Assembly: GCA_030616165.1 (NCBI GenBank)
Contig: JAUWXV010000221.1
Span: 1 to 5,998 of the forward strand
From: a bacterium
GTDB taxonomy: Bacteria; SM23-31; JAUVVT01
Direction: 5' to 3'
DNA length: 5,998 nt
Of the stretch, positions 1-5,465 are shown one piece after another (position 1 is the stretch's first letter; every line of letters starts with the position of its first letter). The notes under the pieces are model-generated. The model was not told the origin of the DNA. It was given only the letters and a program-made list of their open reading frames with translations, and searched no databases. The position numbers were made by a program, and so were the translations under genes.

Positions 1-16
1 CTATTTTTTATTTAAA

Positions 17-46
17 AACGTTCACATTAATTTTATTTTAACGTTC
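17..46. repeat. Two direct copies of AACGTTC, 23 bp apart
   Basis: AACGTTC occurs at 17-23 and again at 40-46. Each copy contains the self-complementary hexamer AACGTT. The start-to-start distance of 23 bp is close to two helical turns, as in tandem binding sites for a dimeric regulator. The surrounding DNA is almost all A and T, so the two GC-containing islands stand out. No known regulator is recognised, and chance occurrence is possible. Confidence 0.3.
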
Positions 47-183
47 TCTTTCAAATATTTATTAATATTGAACTTTGGCTAATTTTCATTTAACAGGATG
101 TTAAACTTTATTATTTATTATCCCTTTAAAAATAAAGTAGAATTTTCAAAATATTCGTTATATATTTATTACAGAAAACCATT

Positions 184-217
184 ATGGATGCTGAGCCAGA
201 CATTCTTGTCTATCCAT
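184..217 (+). promoter_or_regulatory. Nested stem-loop in the kor leader
   Basis: AGACA (198-202) pairs with TGTCT (207-211) around a TTCT loop. Outside it, ATGGAT (184-189) pairs with ATCCAT (212-217). The two stems are contiguous on the 3' side and separated by an 8-nt bulge (190-197) on the 5' side. The element directly abuts the TATAAT at 218-223, so it could be an operator or a decayed intergenic palindrome. If transcription starts downstream, it acts only as DNA. There is no T-run, so it is not an intrinsic terminator. Confidence 0.35.
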
Positions 218-223
218 TATAAT
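218..223 (+). promoter_or_regulatory. Possible -10 box for the korAB operon
   Basis: A perfect TATAAT lies here, about 110 nt before the chosen korA start. I see no convincing -35 hexamer 16-18 bp upstream and no TG extension, so this is a candidate only. In DNA this rich in A and T a TATAAT match can arise by chance. If the organism belongs to Bacteroidota, the housekeeping promoter would have a different consensus and this match would mean little. Confidence 0.25.
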
Positions 224-322
224 AGAGAGATACACAGGAATATATCTACTTCCCAATTTTATCAATGTTAAGTTTTTAAGAGTAGTAAATTTATTAAAAG
301 GCTAATTTTTTTTAGAAAAAAT

Positions 323-327
323 GGAGG
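323..327 (+). promoter_or_regulatory. korA ribosome binding site, decides the start
   Basis: GGAGG lies 5 nt before the ATG at 333. It overlaps an earlier in-frame ATG at 321 (ATGGAGGTA...), which itself has no purine-rich Shine-Dalgarno upstream, only a T run and AGAAAAA. The ATG at 333 is therefore the better start, and the protein then begins MGKND and leads directly into the glycine-rich gamma-domain motif. Confidence 0.75.
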
Positions 328-332
328 TAATA

Positions 333-2060
333 ATGGGCAAGAATGATTTATTATGGATGATAGGTGGAGAGGCTGGGTTTGGAATCCTATCCGCTGGCGA
401 AATTTTTGCAAGAACATTTTTAAGGGGAGGACTCCATGTTTTTACTCACACCGAACATCCTTCTCTAATTAGAGGAGGACATAATACTTCTCAGGTAAGG
501 ATTTCTCAAGAAGAAGTATATTCCCATTCAGAATATATTAATTTACTCGTTGCTTTAAATTACGAAACGGTTGAAAAACATATTGATGAAATGCAAAGTG
601 GCGGTGTTATGATTTATGATGAGGATGTATTTAAGATGGATAAATTAAAAGACGACATGACCTTAATGAATGTTCCACTTTCAAAGATTGCAGTCGGAAT
701 CGGAAACAAAATACTGATAAACTCCGTGGCGATTGGGGCATCTGTTGCTGTTGCAGGTTATGATATTTCAATTCTTGAAAATGTTATTAAGGGTGTTTTC
801 AAATCAAAAACAAGTAGTGTTATAGAGATGAATTTAAAAGCGGTTAGGGAGGGATACGATTACGTAAAGAAAAATTACTCACTGGACTTTAAATACAAAA
901 TCAAACCTGTAAATAATCCCAATAGAATTCTTATTGATGGAAATCAGGCAATAAGCATAGGAGCAATCAAGGCTGGTTTGAAATTTTATGCAGCCTATCC
1001 TATGTCTCCCTCAACTTCAATACTTCACTACCTTGCCTCGAAAGAAAGAGAATATAAAATAATAGTAAGACAGGTAGAGGATGAGATTGCAGCGGTTAAT
1101 ATGGTAATAGGAGCAATGTTTGCAGGAGTTAGAGCAATGGCAGCAACTTCTGGTGGTGGTTTTTCATTAATGGTTGAGGCTCTTGGTTTGGCTGGAATGT
1201 CTGAAACCCCATTGGTATTAATTAACTGCCAGCGACCGGGACCCAGCACTGGAATGCCTACACGAACAGAGCAAAGTGATTTAAGGTTTGTTATGCACGC
1301 ATCGCAGGGTGAATTCCCAAGAGTTGTAATTGCACCGGGAGATGTGATTCAATGTTTCTATGAAATTATTAACGCATTTAATATCGCTGAAAAATACCAA
1401 ATTCCTGTGATAATCCTTTCTGATGCATATCTGGCAAACAGTAAAAAAACAATAGAAAAATTTGATACTGACTCCATTAGTATAGATAGAGGTTTGTTAC
1501 TAACCGAGAAAGAATTGGAAAATATCGATAGTTACAATAGATATGAATTCACCAAAACTGGTATATCTCCCAGGGCTGTCCCTTCACAAAAAAATGGAAT
1601 ATTTACCGTTACTGGCAATGAACATAATATTTATGGACATATATCAGAAAATATGGAAAATCGGACGAATATGGTTGACAAGAGAACAAGAAAAATGGAA
1701 TATCTTAAAAAGGAGATAAAACATTTACCCCTTGTTGGTGATGAAAAAGCAGATGTTACTATTTTTGCATGGGGCTCAACAAAAGGTCCAATACTTGAAG
1801 CCATCAAGTTATTAAAAGAAGACGGAATTTCTTCTAATTACCAGCAGATTTTATATATAAATCCTTTTCCAAAAGATGAAGTAAAATCCGCATTAAATAA
1901 ATCAAGGAAAACAGTAATAGTTGAAAATAATAAGTCAGCGCAATTAGAGGGGATAATAAGGGAACAAACGGGTATTGGAATTTCAGATTGTATTTTAAGA
2001 TATGACGGAAGGCAATTTACGCCTGAACGGATTTATAAAAAAATTAAGGAGGTGTTATAA
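333..2060 (+). CDS. korA: 2-oxoacid:ferredoxin oxidoreductase, fused gamma-alpha subunit
   Basis: Large subunit (575 aa) of a 2-oxoacid:acceptor oxidoreductase, which with the beta subunit converts a 2-oxoacid plus CoA to acyl-CoA, CO2 and reduced ferredoxin. Residues about 5-185 form the gamma domain, with GGEAGFG at 11-17 and EHPSLIRGGHN at 41-51. The alpha pyrimidine-binding domain begins near G203. It includes YPMSPST at 222-228 (the YPITPST-type substrate loop, here with Met and Ser), QVEDE at 247-251, SGGGF at 273-277 and QRPGPSTGMPTRTEQSD from 300. A transketolase C-terminal-like domain follows from about 470 to the end. No ferredoxin-type Cys cluster is present. The gene order gamma-alpha then beta is that of two-subunit enzymes, and korB starts 2 nt after the stop. 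The start at 333 is chosen over 321 on the Shine-Dalgarno. The symbol reflects the family: 2-oxoglutarate, pyruvate or other 2-oxoacids cannot be distinguished here. Confidence 0.93.
   Translation: MGKNDLLWMIGGEAGFGILSAGEIFARTFLRGGLHVFTHTEHPSLIRGGHNTSQVRISQEEVYSHSEYINLLVALNYETVEKHIDEMQSGGVMIYDEDVFKMDKLKDDMTLMNVPLSKIAVGIGNKILINSVAIGASVAVAGYDISILENVIKGVFKSKTSSVIEMNLKAVREGYDYVKKNYSLDFKYKIKPVNNPNRILIDGNQAISIGAIKAGLKFYAAYPMSPSTSILHYLASKEREYKIIVRQVEDEIAAVNMVIGAMFAGVRAMAATSGGGFSLMVEALGLAGMSETPLVLINCQRPGPSTGMPTRTEQSDLRFVMHASQGEFPRVVIAPGDVIQCFYEIINAFNIAEKYQIPVIILSDAYLANSKKTIEKFDTDSISIDRGLLLTEKELENIDSYNRYEFTKTGISPRAVPSQKNGIFTVTGNEHNIYGHISENMENRTNMVDKRTRKMEYLKKEIKHLPLVGDEKADVTIFAWGSTKGPILEAIKLLKEDGISSNYQQILYINPFPKDEVKSALNKSRKTVIVENNKSAQLEGIIREQTGIGISDCILRYDGRQFTPERIYKKIKEVL
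2048..2052 (+). promoter_or_regulatory. korB ribosome binding site inside the end of korA
   Basis: GGAGG, within AAGGAGGT, sits in the last codons of korA and 10 nt before the korB ATG. korA ends at 2060 and korB begins at 2063, so the two genes are almost certainly co-transcribed and probably translationally coupled. Confidence 0.8.
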
Positions 2061-2062
2061 AT

Positions 2063-2920
2063 ATGGTAACAATTGATGAATTAAATGTCAAAGATAAACC
2101 TAAATGGTGTCCCGGATGCGGTAATTTTTCTATTCTTAAAATAATAAAAAATGCAATTGTTAAATTACAATTAAATCCCCATAATGTAATTATAGTTTCG
2201 GGAATAGGACAGTCCTCCAAACTTCCCCACTGGATAAAGGTTTATGGATTTCATACGATTCACGGCAGGTCATTACCGGTTGCAACCGGGATTAAACTGG
2301 CAAATGATAGACTAAATATCATCGTAATAGGAGGGGATGGTGATACTTACGGTATGGGAATGGGACACATGGTTCATGCTATGCGAAGAAATCTGAATAT
2401 TACAATTATTGTTCATAATAATCAGGTTTACGGATTAACAAAAGGTCAGTCTTCACCTACAAGTGGTCTTGGTTTTAAAACTCCTTCAACACCGTTTGGT
2501 TCAATTGAAAATCCTGTAAATCCCATGACAATAGCACTCTCTGCTGGTGCTACATTCATCGCAAGAGCAAATGCTTTTGATAGTGAAAAAGCAGTCAATA
2601 TAATTGTTAATGCCATAAAACACAAAGGTTTCTCATTGGTGGATATGATTCAATATTGCATAATTTACAACAAAATTAATACTCCAAAGTGGTTTAAAGA
2701 TAGGGGGTATTATCTTGAAGATGAAAATTATAATCCAAATAATAAAATTAATGCTTTTGAAAAAGGACTTGAATGGGGAACCAGAATTCCCTTCGGAATT
2801 TTTTATGTGGAGGATAAACCGACACTTGAGGATAATCTTCCTCAAATATCGGATGAACCACTTGTTGAACACGATATAAAAAATGTAAATATAGATAAAT
2901 TAATGGAAGAGTTGGTTTGA
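2063..2920 (+). CDS. korB: 2-oxoacid:ferredoxin oxidoreductase, beta subunit
   Basis: Beta subunit (285 aa, normal length) that binds thiamine diphosphate and, in characterised enzymes, one [4Fe-4S] cluster carrying electrons to ferredoxin. WCPGCG at 15-20 supplies Cys16 and Cys19. The thiamine-diphosphate/Mg motif is GGDGD at 90-94 with NN at 119-120, followed by YGLTKGQ at 123-129. HGRSLPVATGIKLAN precedes it, and the C-terminal tail (RIPFGIFY) is typical of the family. Cys199, in QYC, matches the fourth cluster ligand. The position of the third ligand (Cys46 in the Sulfolobus enzyme, by recall) holds Gln50 in GIGQSSKLPHW, and the protein has only three Cys in total. I recall GIGQ-type members in one bacterial subfamily, so this may be a lineage trait. 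The gene forms an operon with korA. No convincing terminator follows in the 47 nt before the convergent gene. Confidence 0.93.
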   Translation: MVTIDELNVKDKPKWCPGCGNFSILKIIKNAIVKLQLNPHNVIIVSGIGQSSKLPHWIKVYGFHTIHGRSLPVATGIKLANDRLNIIVIGGDGDTYGMGMGHMVHAMRRNLNITIIVHNNQVYGLTKGQSSPTSGLGFKTPSTPFGSIENPVNPMTIALSAGATFIARANAFDSEKAVNIIVNAIKHKGFSLVDMIQYCIIYNKINTPKWFKDRGYYLEDENYNPNNKINAFEKGLEWGTRIPFGIFYVEDKPTLEDNLPQISDEPLVEHDIKNVNIDKLMEELV

Positions 2921-2967
2921 TAGGACTTTCTTTTTTGCTTTCGCGAATTTGTCAGAGCAGTAAAATA
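2921..2967. other. Convergent intergenic gap without a clear terminator
   Basis: korB ends at 2920 and the opposite gene ends at 2968. The gap holds a T-rich patch (TTTCTTTTTT) and a TCGCGA palindrome at 2941-2946, but no stem of useful length precedes a T-run on either strand. Termination is either factor-dependent or occurs within the convergent neighbour. Confidence 0.5.
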
Positions 2968-3822
2968 TCATTTAAAAGTTAAATAACTGTTGCATTCCAT
3001 AATTTCATATTTCATTTTTGACTCCTTTGGTAAAAAGGGATGTACAGATTTCGGGTCGATGCTGTTATTCACAAAACAATTAAAATGTGTTGGTATAAAC
3101 AGTCTGCATTTTATCAGTGAAGCCAACTTCCCTGCATCCTCGGGACCAAGATTATCATATCCCTTATTTATGCATATCAGTGCAATGTCAGGCATTTCCT
3201 GGATTAAACTTTGCATTTTATCAATATATTTGTCCAATCCAACTTTTGTATCACCTGAATCATATACTTTAATTTCCCCAATTTTAAAAACATATCCCAG
3301 GTGTGTAGTCCCTTCACGGTCGGTGGATTCAGCGTAAACGGCTTTGACTTTAAAATTGGGAAACGACAATTCATCATCAAGACGAATAACTTTAATCCTT
3401 TCTTCCGGTATTTTTGCCTTAATAAAAATAGGAAAACTCTCTTCTGGTCCTATAAATATTGCGTTTGGATTTACCCTGTTCATAATCTCCACAGTCCCTG
3501 AATGAGTGTGGTCAAGATGAGCATGAGTGCAGAAAACATAGTCTGCAGGAACCTTTTCAGGGTCAACCCTCTCTTCTTTATGAAAAAATATGGAAGGATT
3601 AATTCCTTTTCGGGAAAGAAACGGGTCAATCCAGATGATTTTTTGTTGGTCAGTCTTCAATGCAAAAGTGTTCTGTTCAACATAAAAGACCATTAATTGA
3701 CCTTTTTCTACCTTTGATTTTGAAAGTCTTTCAATAAATTCATCTGAAGATAGTGATTGTTGCGCAAAAGAATTATTAACAAAGAACAATACAAAAATAA
3801 ATATGATAAATTTTTTATACAT
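2968..3822 (-). CDS. Exported UlaG-like metallo-beta-lactamase-fold hydrolase
   Basis: A 284-aa protein with a Sec signal peptide: MYKK, a hydrophobic core at about 5-15, and a type I cleavage site after NNSFA (residues 16-20), leaving QQ at the mature N-terminus. The metal-binding signature THAHLDH (99-105) gives His100, His102, Asp104 and His105. Further likely ligands are His174 in THLGYVF, Asp191 in DSGDT (188-192) and His246 in PTHFN. The INKGYDNLGPEDA stretch (218-230) resembles the equivalent part of the UlaG (L-ascorbate-6-phosphate lactonase) group, so hydrolysis of a lactone or similar ester is a reasonable guess. The substrate is unknown, and export argues against a phosphorylated sugar. 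An AAGGAG lies 7 nt before the ATG. The gene lies downstream of the Gfo/Idh/MocA-type gene on the same strand after a 288-nt repeat-filled gap, so co-transcription is uncertain. Confidence 0.85.
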   Translation of the reverse strand: MYKKFIIFIFVLFFVNNSFAQQSLSSDEFIERLSKSKVEKGQLMVFYVEQNTFALKTDQQKIIWIDPFLSRKGINPSIFFHKEERVDPEKVPADYVFCTHAHLDHTHSGTVEIMNRVNPNAIFIGPEESFPIFIKAKIPEERIKVIRLDDELSFPNFKVKAVYAESTDREGTTHLGYVFKIGEIKVYDSGDTKVGLDKYIDKMQSLIQEMPDIALICINKGYDNLGPEDAGKLASLIKCRLFIPTHFNCFVNNSIDPKSVHPFLPKESKMKYEIMECNSYLTFK

Positions 3823-3829
3823 TGACCAA

Positions 3830-3835
3830 CTCCTT
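3830..3835 (-). promoter_or_regulatory. Ribosome binding site of the metallo-beta-lactamase-fold gene
   Basis: On the minus strand AAGGAG is followed by 7 nt and then the ATG at 3822. A GGGCGAAT hairpin (copy A) ends only 17 nt upstream of it at 3853, which may influence translation if the leader is transcribed through it. Confidence 0.75.
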
Positions 3836-3848
3836 TCTTCTTATCTTT

Positions 3849-3870
3849 GTAGGGGCGAATTTATTCGCCC
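3849..3870. repeat. Palindromic repeat copy A (AATTTATT type)
   Basis: GTAG leader followed by arms GGGCGAAT (3853-3860) and ATTCGCCC (3863-3870) around TT, a perfect 8-bp inverted repeat. The 3' flank is TCTCTGTTTCCAATC, which resembles the flank of copy E rather than that of copy C. Because it is palindromic, the RNA of either strand would fold. On the minus strand it lies in the leader of the metallo-beta-lactamase-fold gene. Confidence 0.9.
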
Positions 3871-3883
3871 TCTCTGTTTCCAA

Positions 3884-3911
3884 TCTATATTTTAATCTAT
3901 TTTCATTCCAA
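3884..3911 (-). promoter_or_regulatory. Possible promoter for the metallo-beta-lactamase-fold gene
   Basis: Read on the minus strand, TTGGAA (3911-3906) and TATAGA (3889-3884) are separated by 16 nt, each matching four of six consensus bases. A start near 3877 would place hairpin A at the very beginning of the transcript. The -35-like TTGGAA is part of the conserved repeat flank (TTCATTCCAATC). This is weak evidence in AT-rich DNA. Confidence 0.22.
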
Positions 3912-3956
3912 TCAAATGTAGGGGCGACCCGGTGGGTCGCCCTCTTTATTCTAACA
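3901..3956. repeat. 56-bp perfect direct repeat, left copy (contains palindrome B)
   Basis: These 56 bases are identical to 5624-5679. The unit comprises a TTTCATTCCAATCAAAT lead, the CCCGGTGGG-type palindrome and a CTCTTTATTCTAACA tail. Near-identity continues in a second block (4010-4053 against 5713-5756). The pair flanks the Gfo/Idh/MocA-type gene in direct orientation. Confidence 0.9.
3918..3942. repeat. Palindromic repeat copy B (CCCGGTGGG type)
   Basis: GTAG leader, arm GGGCGACCC (3922-3930), loop GGT, arm GGGTCGCCC (3934-3942): a perfect 9-bp, GC-rich stem. It is followed by TCTTTATTCTAACAG and then an AACAGC-rich tract. Confidence 0.92.
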
Positions 3957-4000
3957 GCCACAGCTAACAGCTTACCACCAATGTTTTAATCCTCATTTTG
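3951..4000. repeat. AACAGC-rich tract and AATGTTTTAAT tail after copy B
   Basis: A short imperfect tandem of CTAACAGC-like units (about 3951-3972) is followed by ACCACCAATGTTTTAATC and TTTTGAT. The same order (AACAGC units, then AATGTTTTAAT) follows copy C at 4057-4098, and a degenerate version follows copy E (about 5802-5850). It therefore belongs to the repeat unit rather than to a gene. Confidence 0.6.
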
Positions 4001-4009
4001 ATGTATAAT

Positions 4010-4053
4010 CCTCTTAGACATAACCCGTAGGGGCGAATTTATTCGCCCTCTTT
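4010..4053. repeat. Second block of the composite repeat, left copy
   Basis: CCTCTTAGACATAACCC followed by palindrome C and TCTTT. It matches 5713-5756 at 42 of 44 positions (G/A and A/G differences before the palindrome). The spacer between this and the 56-bp block is 53 nt here and 33 nt in the right-hand copy. Confidence 0.85.
4027..4048. repeat. Palindromic repeat copy C (AATTTATT type, chimeric flank)
   Basis: Arms GGGCGAAT (4031-4038) and ATTCGCCC (4041-4048) around TT. Unlike A and E, which share this core, its 3' flank is TCTTTATTCTAACAGCC, the flank that follows the CCCGGTGGG-type copies B, D and F. On the minus strand it lies about 60 nt past the stop of the oxidoreductase gene, but no T-run follows there, so it is not a clear terminator. 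Confidence 0.9.
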
Positions 4054-4056
4054 ATT

Positions 4057-4098
4057 CTAACAGCCAACAGCTAACAGCTTATCAGCAATGTTTTAATC
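4057..4098. repeat. AACAGC-rich tract after copy C
   Basis: CTAACAGCCAACAGC, then CTAACAGCTTATCAGC and AATGTTTTAATC, close to the tract after copy B. It runs almost to the 3' end of the oxidoreductase gene (stop at 4113-4111). Confidence 0.6.
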
Positions 4099-4110
4099 TT
4101 TATTTTTCTT

Positions 4111-5457
4111 CTATATAGGAAATTTTACAAGTTCAGAAATCTCTACAGGGCGATTTTCTTCGATACTGTGAACGCCTGCTATTCCGGTTAGTATAGACAT
4201 TGCACCTGCTCTCGATCCCGCACTCTGATTCAACGGGTCAGGCACATTTTCTTTGAATATCATATCTCTAAGTTTTGGATCTGCACCACCATGTCCGCCC
4301 TTGGGCGGTGATAAGTCTAATACTGTGCTGGTTCTTGCAAAATTCTTTGTTATTCGCAGGACTCCCTCTGCAGGCGAGTCCCACGGCTGTCTCTCATAAT
4401 ATCTAACATCAAGCCGTCCCTTCGTTCCGTTAAATCCGACCTTGCATCCTTCATAAGGCATGAATGCATTAAGAGAATAAGACATCAGTACGTCGCTGTT
4501 ATATTTGACCGACACTGCCATTGTATCCCATATATCGATAGCATTTCGATAAACGCAGCCGTCCCTGAAATAACCATCTACGGATTCGGCACCAACATAT
4601 ATTTGCATGTATAACTGTCTCGTGGAAATATCCCAATAAAATTCACATTTATCCTTGTATTTGCAGTTTCTGCAATTTTTCCCTCTGAATTCCCCGTTTC
4701 TACCGTATTTCTGAAGCTCTCCATAAGCGAATACCTCTGCCGGTTCAGCGTCCAGCCACCAGTTCATCAAATCAAAATGGTGTGTTGCTTTATGAACAAG
4801 AAGAGTTCCTGATTTATTTTTTAAACCGTGCAATCTCCTGAAATAGTCGGCGCCGTGATAAACATCCAGGTACCAGTGAAAATCAACCGAAGTAATACGT
4901 CCGATATCTCCCGACAATAAAATCTCTTTTGTTTTCTCATGAACGAACCCGTACCTGTAATTAAACGTCACCATTATCTTTTTTCCGGTTTTATACTCAG
5001 CATCAAGAATTGCCTGGCACTGTTTTTCATCTGTTGACATTGGTTTCTCGGTTATAACGTCACATCCGAGTTCCATTGCTCTGATTATATACTTGTAATG
5101 TGTGGCATCAACTGTGGTCACTATCACTACTGAAGGATTAGTGCTTCTAATCATCTCATCAAAGTCCGTAAATATCGGGGCATCTGTTCCTATTATCCCT
5201 TTTGATATCTCTGCCCTCTTTTTATTTATGTCGCAGAGACCAACCATTTCAACATAATCGCTGTGTGTCCGTAATAAATCTCTTCCCCACATACCCGTGC
5301 CCCTGCTTCCAGTTCCCACAAGGGCAACTCTCGTTTTGTTTTGTTGTCCGGCTGTGTAAGACTTTGAAATAAGAGTCCCGGCAGTCACCACTGCAGCAGC
5401 CGACGCCGTTTTACCCAAAAACTCTCTGCGGGTTACTGAATCTTTTTTCCCTCTCAT
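4111..5457 (-). CDS. Tat-exported Gfo/Idh/MocA-family oxidoreductase
   Basis: A 448-aa NAD(P)-dependent dehydrogenase-type protein. The N-terminus has a twin-arginine signal (TRREFLGK, 9-16) followed by an Ala-rich hydrophobic stretch (17-31), so it is probably exported folded with its cofactor. The Rossmann fold starts near 42, with VGTGSRG at 47-53 as the dinucleotide loop and CDINKKR at 75-81 ending the second strand. EKP at 137-139 carries the family's conserved Lys138. HKATHHFD (222-229) supplies the HxxD-type active-site residues His226 and Asp229. Residues 262-271 hold a C-x2-C-x5-C cluster (Cys262, Cys265, Cys271), which I recall in many members of this subgroup. GGHGGADP near residue 380 is also typical. 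The substrate is probably a sugar or polyol but is not identifiable. AAGGAGG lies 8 nt before the ATG. It does not show the features I associate with GH109 relatives. Confidence 0.88.
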   Translation of the reverse strand: MRGKKDSVTRREFLGKTASAAAVVTAGTLISKSYTAGQQNKTRVALVGTGSRGTGMWGRDLLRTHSDYVEMVGLCDINKKRAEISKGIIGTDAPIFTDFDEMIRSTNPSVVIVTTVDATHYKYIIRAMELGCDVITEKPMSTDEKQCQAILDAEYKTGKKIMVTFNYRYGFVHEKTKEILLSGDIGRITSVDFHWYLDVYHGADYFRRLHGLKNKSGTLLVHKATHHFDLMNWWLDAEPAEVFAYGELQKYGRNGEFRGKNCRNCKYKDKCEFYWDISTRQLYMQIYVGAESVDGYFRDGCVYRNAIDIWDTMAVSVKYNSDVLMSYSLNAFMPYEGCKVGFNGTKGRLDVRYYERQPWDSPAEGVLRITKNFARTSTVLDLSPPKGGHGGADPKLRDMIFKENVPDPLNQSAGSRAGAMSILTGIAGVHSIEENRPVEISELVKFPI

Positions 5458-5465
5458 ATTTTTAA

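Larger units (their letters stand above)
1..332. other. Non-coding AT-rich leader upstream of korA
   Basis: No plausible coding sequence is visible on either strand in this stretch, which is dominated by A and T runs. It holds the AACGTTC pair at 17-46, a nested stem-loop at 184-217, a TATAAT hexamer at 218-223 and the korA ribosome binding site at 323-327. No tRNA or recognised riboswitch fold is apparent. Whatever gene lies further upstream is outside the window. Confidence 0.6.

Noticed and set aside
184-320. Riboswitch or tRNA in the kor leader
   Set aside because: Only one small nested stem is visible, with no conserved aptamer core and no cloverleaf.
1028-1249. 73-codon open frame on the minus strand inside korA
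   Set aside because: It lies wholly within a well-conserved part of korA, has no ribosome binding site that I can see, and its translation shows no recognisable domain. It is a shadow frame.
2633-2872. 79-codon open frame on the minus strand inside korB
   Set aside because: It is antisense to a conserved gene and rich in Ile, Phe and Lys, as expected from AT-rich antisense DNA. There is no independent support.
2990-3696. Three open frames on the + strand across the metallo-beta-lactamase-fold gene
   Set aside because: The minus-strand gene has a signal peptide, metal-binding motifs and a ribosome binding site. The + strand frames have none of these.
3849-4098. Intrinsic terminators for the flanking genes
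   Set aside because: The stems are good, but copies A-E are followed by C/T mixtures rather than a T-run on the + strand, and by CTAC on the minus strand.
4111-5457. GH109-type NAD-dependent glycosidase
   Set aside because: It shares the Tat signal and GSRG loop style, but the region after the Rossmann domain (HKATHHFDLMNWW) matches ordinary Gfo/Idh/MocA dehydrogenases and not the GH109 pattern as I recall it.
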